DNA of 64,000 bases. Source: Anaeromyxobacter diazotrophicus (GTDB lineage Bacteria > Myxococcota > Myxococcia > Myxococcales > Anaeromyxobacteraceae). Positions 62,960-64,000 of this stretch are shown one piece after another (position 1 is the stretch's first letter; every line of letters starts with the position of its first letter). A program made the translations under genes and the position numbers. The notes beneath the pieces were generated by a model, which made no database searches, was not told the DNA's origin, and saw only the letters and a list, made by a program, of their open reading frames with translations. The stretch covers positions 248,001-312,000 of the forward strand of contig NZ_BJTG01000004.1 in the NCBI RefSeq assembly GCF_013340205.1, in the 5' to 3' direction.

Positions 62960-64000
62960 TCAGTTCACGAGGGTGGGGCGGGGCGGGGTGGGGGTGAAGT
63001 CGATCATCTCCACGCCCGGGGGCGCCAGCGCGAACGTGATCTCCTCGCGCCACCCCTCGGCGTCGCCGCCGATCTGCAGCGGCATGGGCCGGTCGAACTG
63101 TACCTTCACCCGCTCGGCGTGGAAGTCGAGCAGGCCCGGGTTCGTCCACTCGCCCGACCAGATCCGCGGCAGGTTCCACAGCACCGAGGGGACCGAGAGC
63201 CGGGTTGCCACGCGGAGCTGCAGCATGCCCGGGCGCGCCTCCGCGAACGGGAAGGCGCGCATGCCGAAGCCGTAGAACGGCACGGTGCTGGCGGCTGCCA
63301 TCATGCAAGGGCCGGCGTAGAGCGGCTCGCCTTGGCCGACCGGGGCGCCGACCTGCCGGCCCTGGCCGTCGAGGCGGTAGGCGGGGCCGCCCAGGTTGGT
63401 GATCTCGCAGTAGGCGGCGCCGCGCTCCGCGAGGTAGCGCGGCGCGGTGCGCAGCGCGGCCGAGAGCGCGTAGCCCGGTACGCCGACGGAGAGGCGACGG
63501 AGCGCCGTTCCGGAGAGCCGTTGCTTGATCCAGCCGTAGTCGTTGATGACGGCGGCGTCGACGCCCACGCCGGCGAAGGGCGTCCGCTTGCCGTCGCAGG
63601 CGAGGAGCTGCACGCGCCGCACGCGCTGCGCCGCGCCGGTGGCGAAGGCGGCCAGCTCCTCCACGTGGGCCGACGGGCGGGCGCCGACCACGCCCGCGAC
63701 CGCGTTCCCGGTCCCGAGCGCCAGCACGCCGAAGCGCGGCGCCTGGACGCCGCGGCGCTCGGCCCCATCGAGGATGTGGTTCACCCAGCCGACGAAGGTG
63801 CCGTCGCCGCCGCCGGTGAATACCGTCTTGTAGCCGCGCGTCACGACCGCCTCGGCGATGTCGTGCGCCTCGGTGGCCGAGCGGGAGAAGAAGAGGTCGT
63901 CCTCGGGGACGATGCGCTGCAGGGACGCCCGCAGGGCGGTGTCCACCTGCCTCGCGTTCGCGTTGAGGAGCACGGCGAAGCCCGGCCGGGTGGCCGGGGT
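62960..64000 (-). CDS. Diacylglycerol/lipid kinase family protein, start outside window
   Basis: At least 346 residues; the minus-strand frame stays open to the right edge, so the N-terminus is cut or begins there. Catalytic-domain motifs: VLLNANARQVDT, YKTVFTGGGDGTFVGWVNH (the GGDGT nucleotide site), VLALGTGNAVAGVVG. The C-terminal part includes KRTPFAGVGVDAAVINDYGW and QIGGDAEG. Members phosphorylate diacylglycerol, sphingosine-like or undecaprenol lipids; which is unclear. GTG 63973 is a possible internal start but conserved sequence appears to run upstream. Confidence 0.85.
   Translation of the reverse strand, partial: TPATRPGFAVLLNANARQVDTALRASLQRIVPEDDLFFSRSATEAHDIAEAVVTRGYKTVFTGGGDGTFVGWVNHILDGAERRGVQAPRFGVLALGTGNAVAGVVGARPSAHVEELAAFATGAAQRVRRVQLLACDGKRTPFAGVGVDAAVINDYGWIKQRLSGTALRRLSVGVPGYALSAALRTAPRYLAERGAAYCEITNLGGPAYRLDGQGRQVGAPVGQGEPLYAGPCMMAAASTVPFYGFGMRAFPFAEARPGMLQLRVATRLSVPSVLWNLPRIWSGEWTNPGLLDFHAERVKVQFDRPMPLQIGGDAEGWREEITFALAPPGVEMIDFTPTPPRPTLVN

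Overview
The window reads as chromosomal DNA of a very GC-rich bacterium of the Myxococcota, most like Anaeromyxobacter. This is judged from protein flavour and gene context, not from a database search. Pointers are the strongly GC-biased third codon positions with long shadow frames, an AgmX/PglI-type protein, several GYF-like plus membrane-segment proteins, NtrC-type and GGDEF signalling, a seven-iron ferredoxin, c-type cytochrome genes, and the gap-pgk-tpiA-secG order. No phage, insertion sequence, rRNA operon or CRISPR array is visible.

Layout. 1-5211: housekeeping genes hisC (cut at the left edge), cmk, an unknown gene, ispH and rpsA. 5322-9894: a DUF1059 protein, a cytochrome b561-like / sulfite-oxidase-fold pair, sppA, a HIT protein with an Arg/Ser tail and a LapB-like protein. 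9986-15395: argS, a SPOR protein, a cupin, and FAD and GYF genes on the minus strand. 15557-18886: glycolytic operon gapA-pgk-tpiA with secG, closed by a strong terminator and followed by tRNA-Leu(GAG). 19459-21892 (minus): ferredoxin and inositol-phosphate synthase around a large palindromic repeat. 22074-26422: a sulfur-handling block (DsrE-like, ThiF/MoeB, TusA, degenerate ThiF, JAMM protease, APS kinase, LarE). 26506-31000: RHH protein, truA, AgmX-like gene, a second palindromic repeat and clpX. 31259-41000: envelope protein, short Hsp70, ABC importer, serine protease, dCMP deaminase, CapA-like lipoprotein. 40895-45009: a histidine kinase/NtrC pair and a kinase-like/receiver/GGDEF protein. 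45228-45446: a glutaredoxin-like gene with an in-frame TGA, best read as a selenoprotein. 46366-48963: tRNA-Leu(CAA) and three poorly known genes. 49083-54439: an iron block (Fur box, fur, feoB, Cys-rich protein, DtxR-FeoA fusion, a barrel protein, cytochrome c lipoprotein, bfd, bfr), followed by a third palindromic repeat. 54862-58409: a TetR-controlled EmrB/EmrA-type efflux operon. 58520-64000: ftsB-like, GAF-GGDEF, PhoH, DUF493 and a lipid-kinase gene cut at the right edge.

Most coherent systems: the iron block combines a nearly perfect Fur operator, a ferrous importer, a second metal-dependent regulator and storage by bacterioferritin with its ferredoxin. The sulfur block looks like a sulfur-carrier pathway without its carrier gene. 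The efflux operon has its own palindromic operator inside the promoter.

Most novel observations: (1) three copies, two in one orientation and one in the other, of a roughly 210-240 bp intergenic palindrome whose inner stems show compensatory base changes; (2) the selenocysteine glutaredoxin; (3) short GC-rich palindromes that follow, and twice supply, TAG stop codons; (4) a recurring -10-like box 6-9 bases before start codons, suggesting leaderless transcripts.
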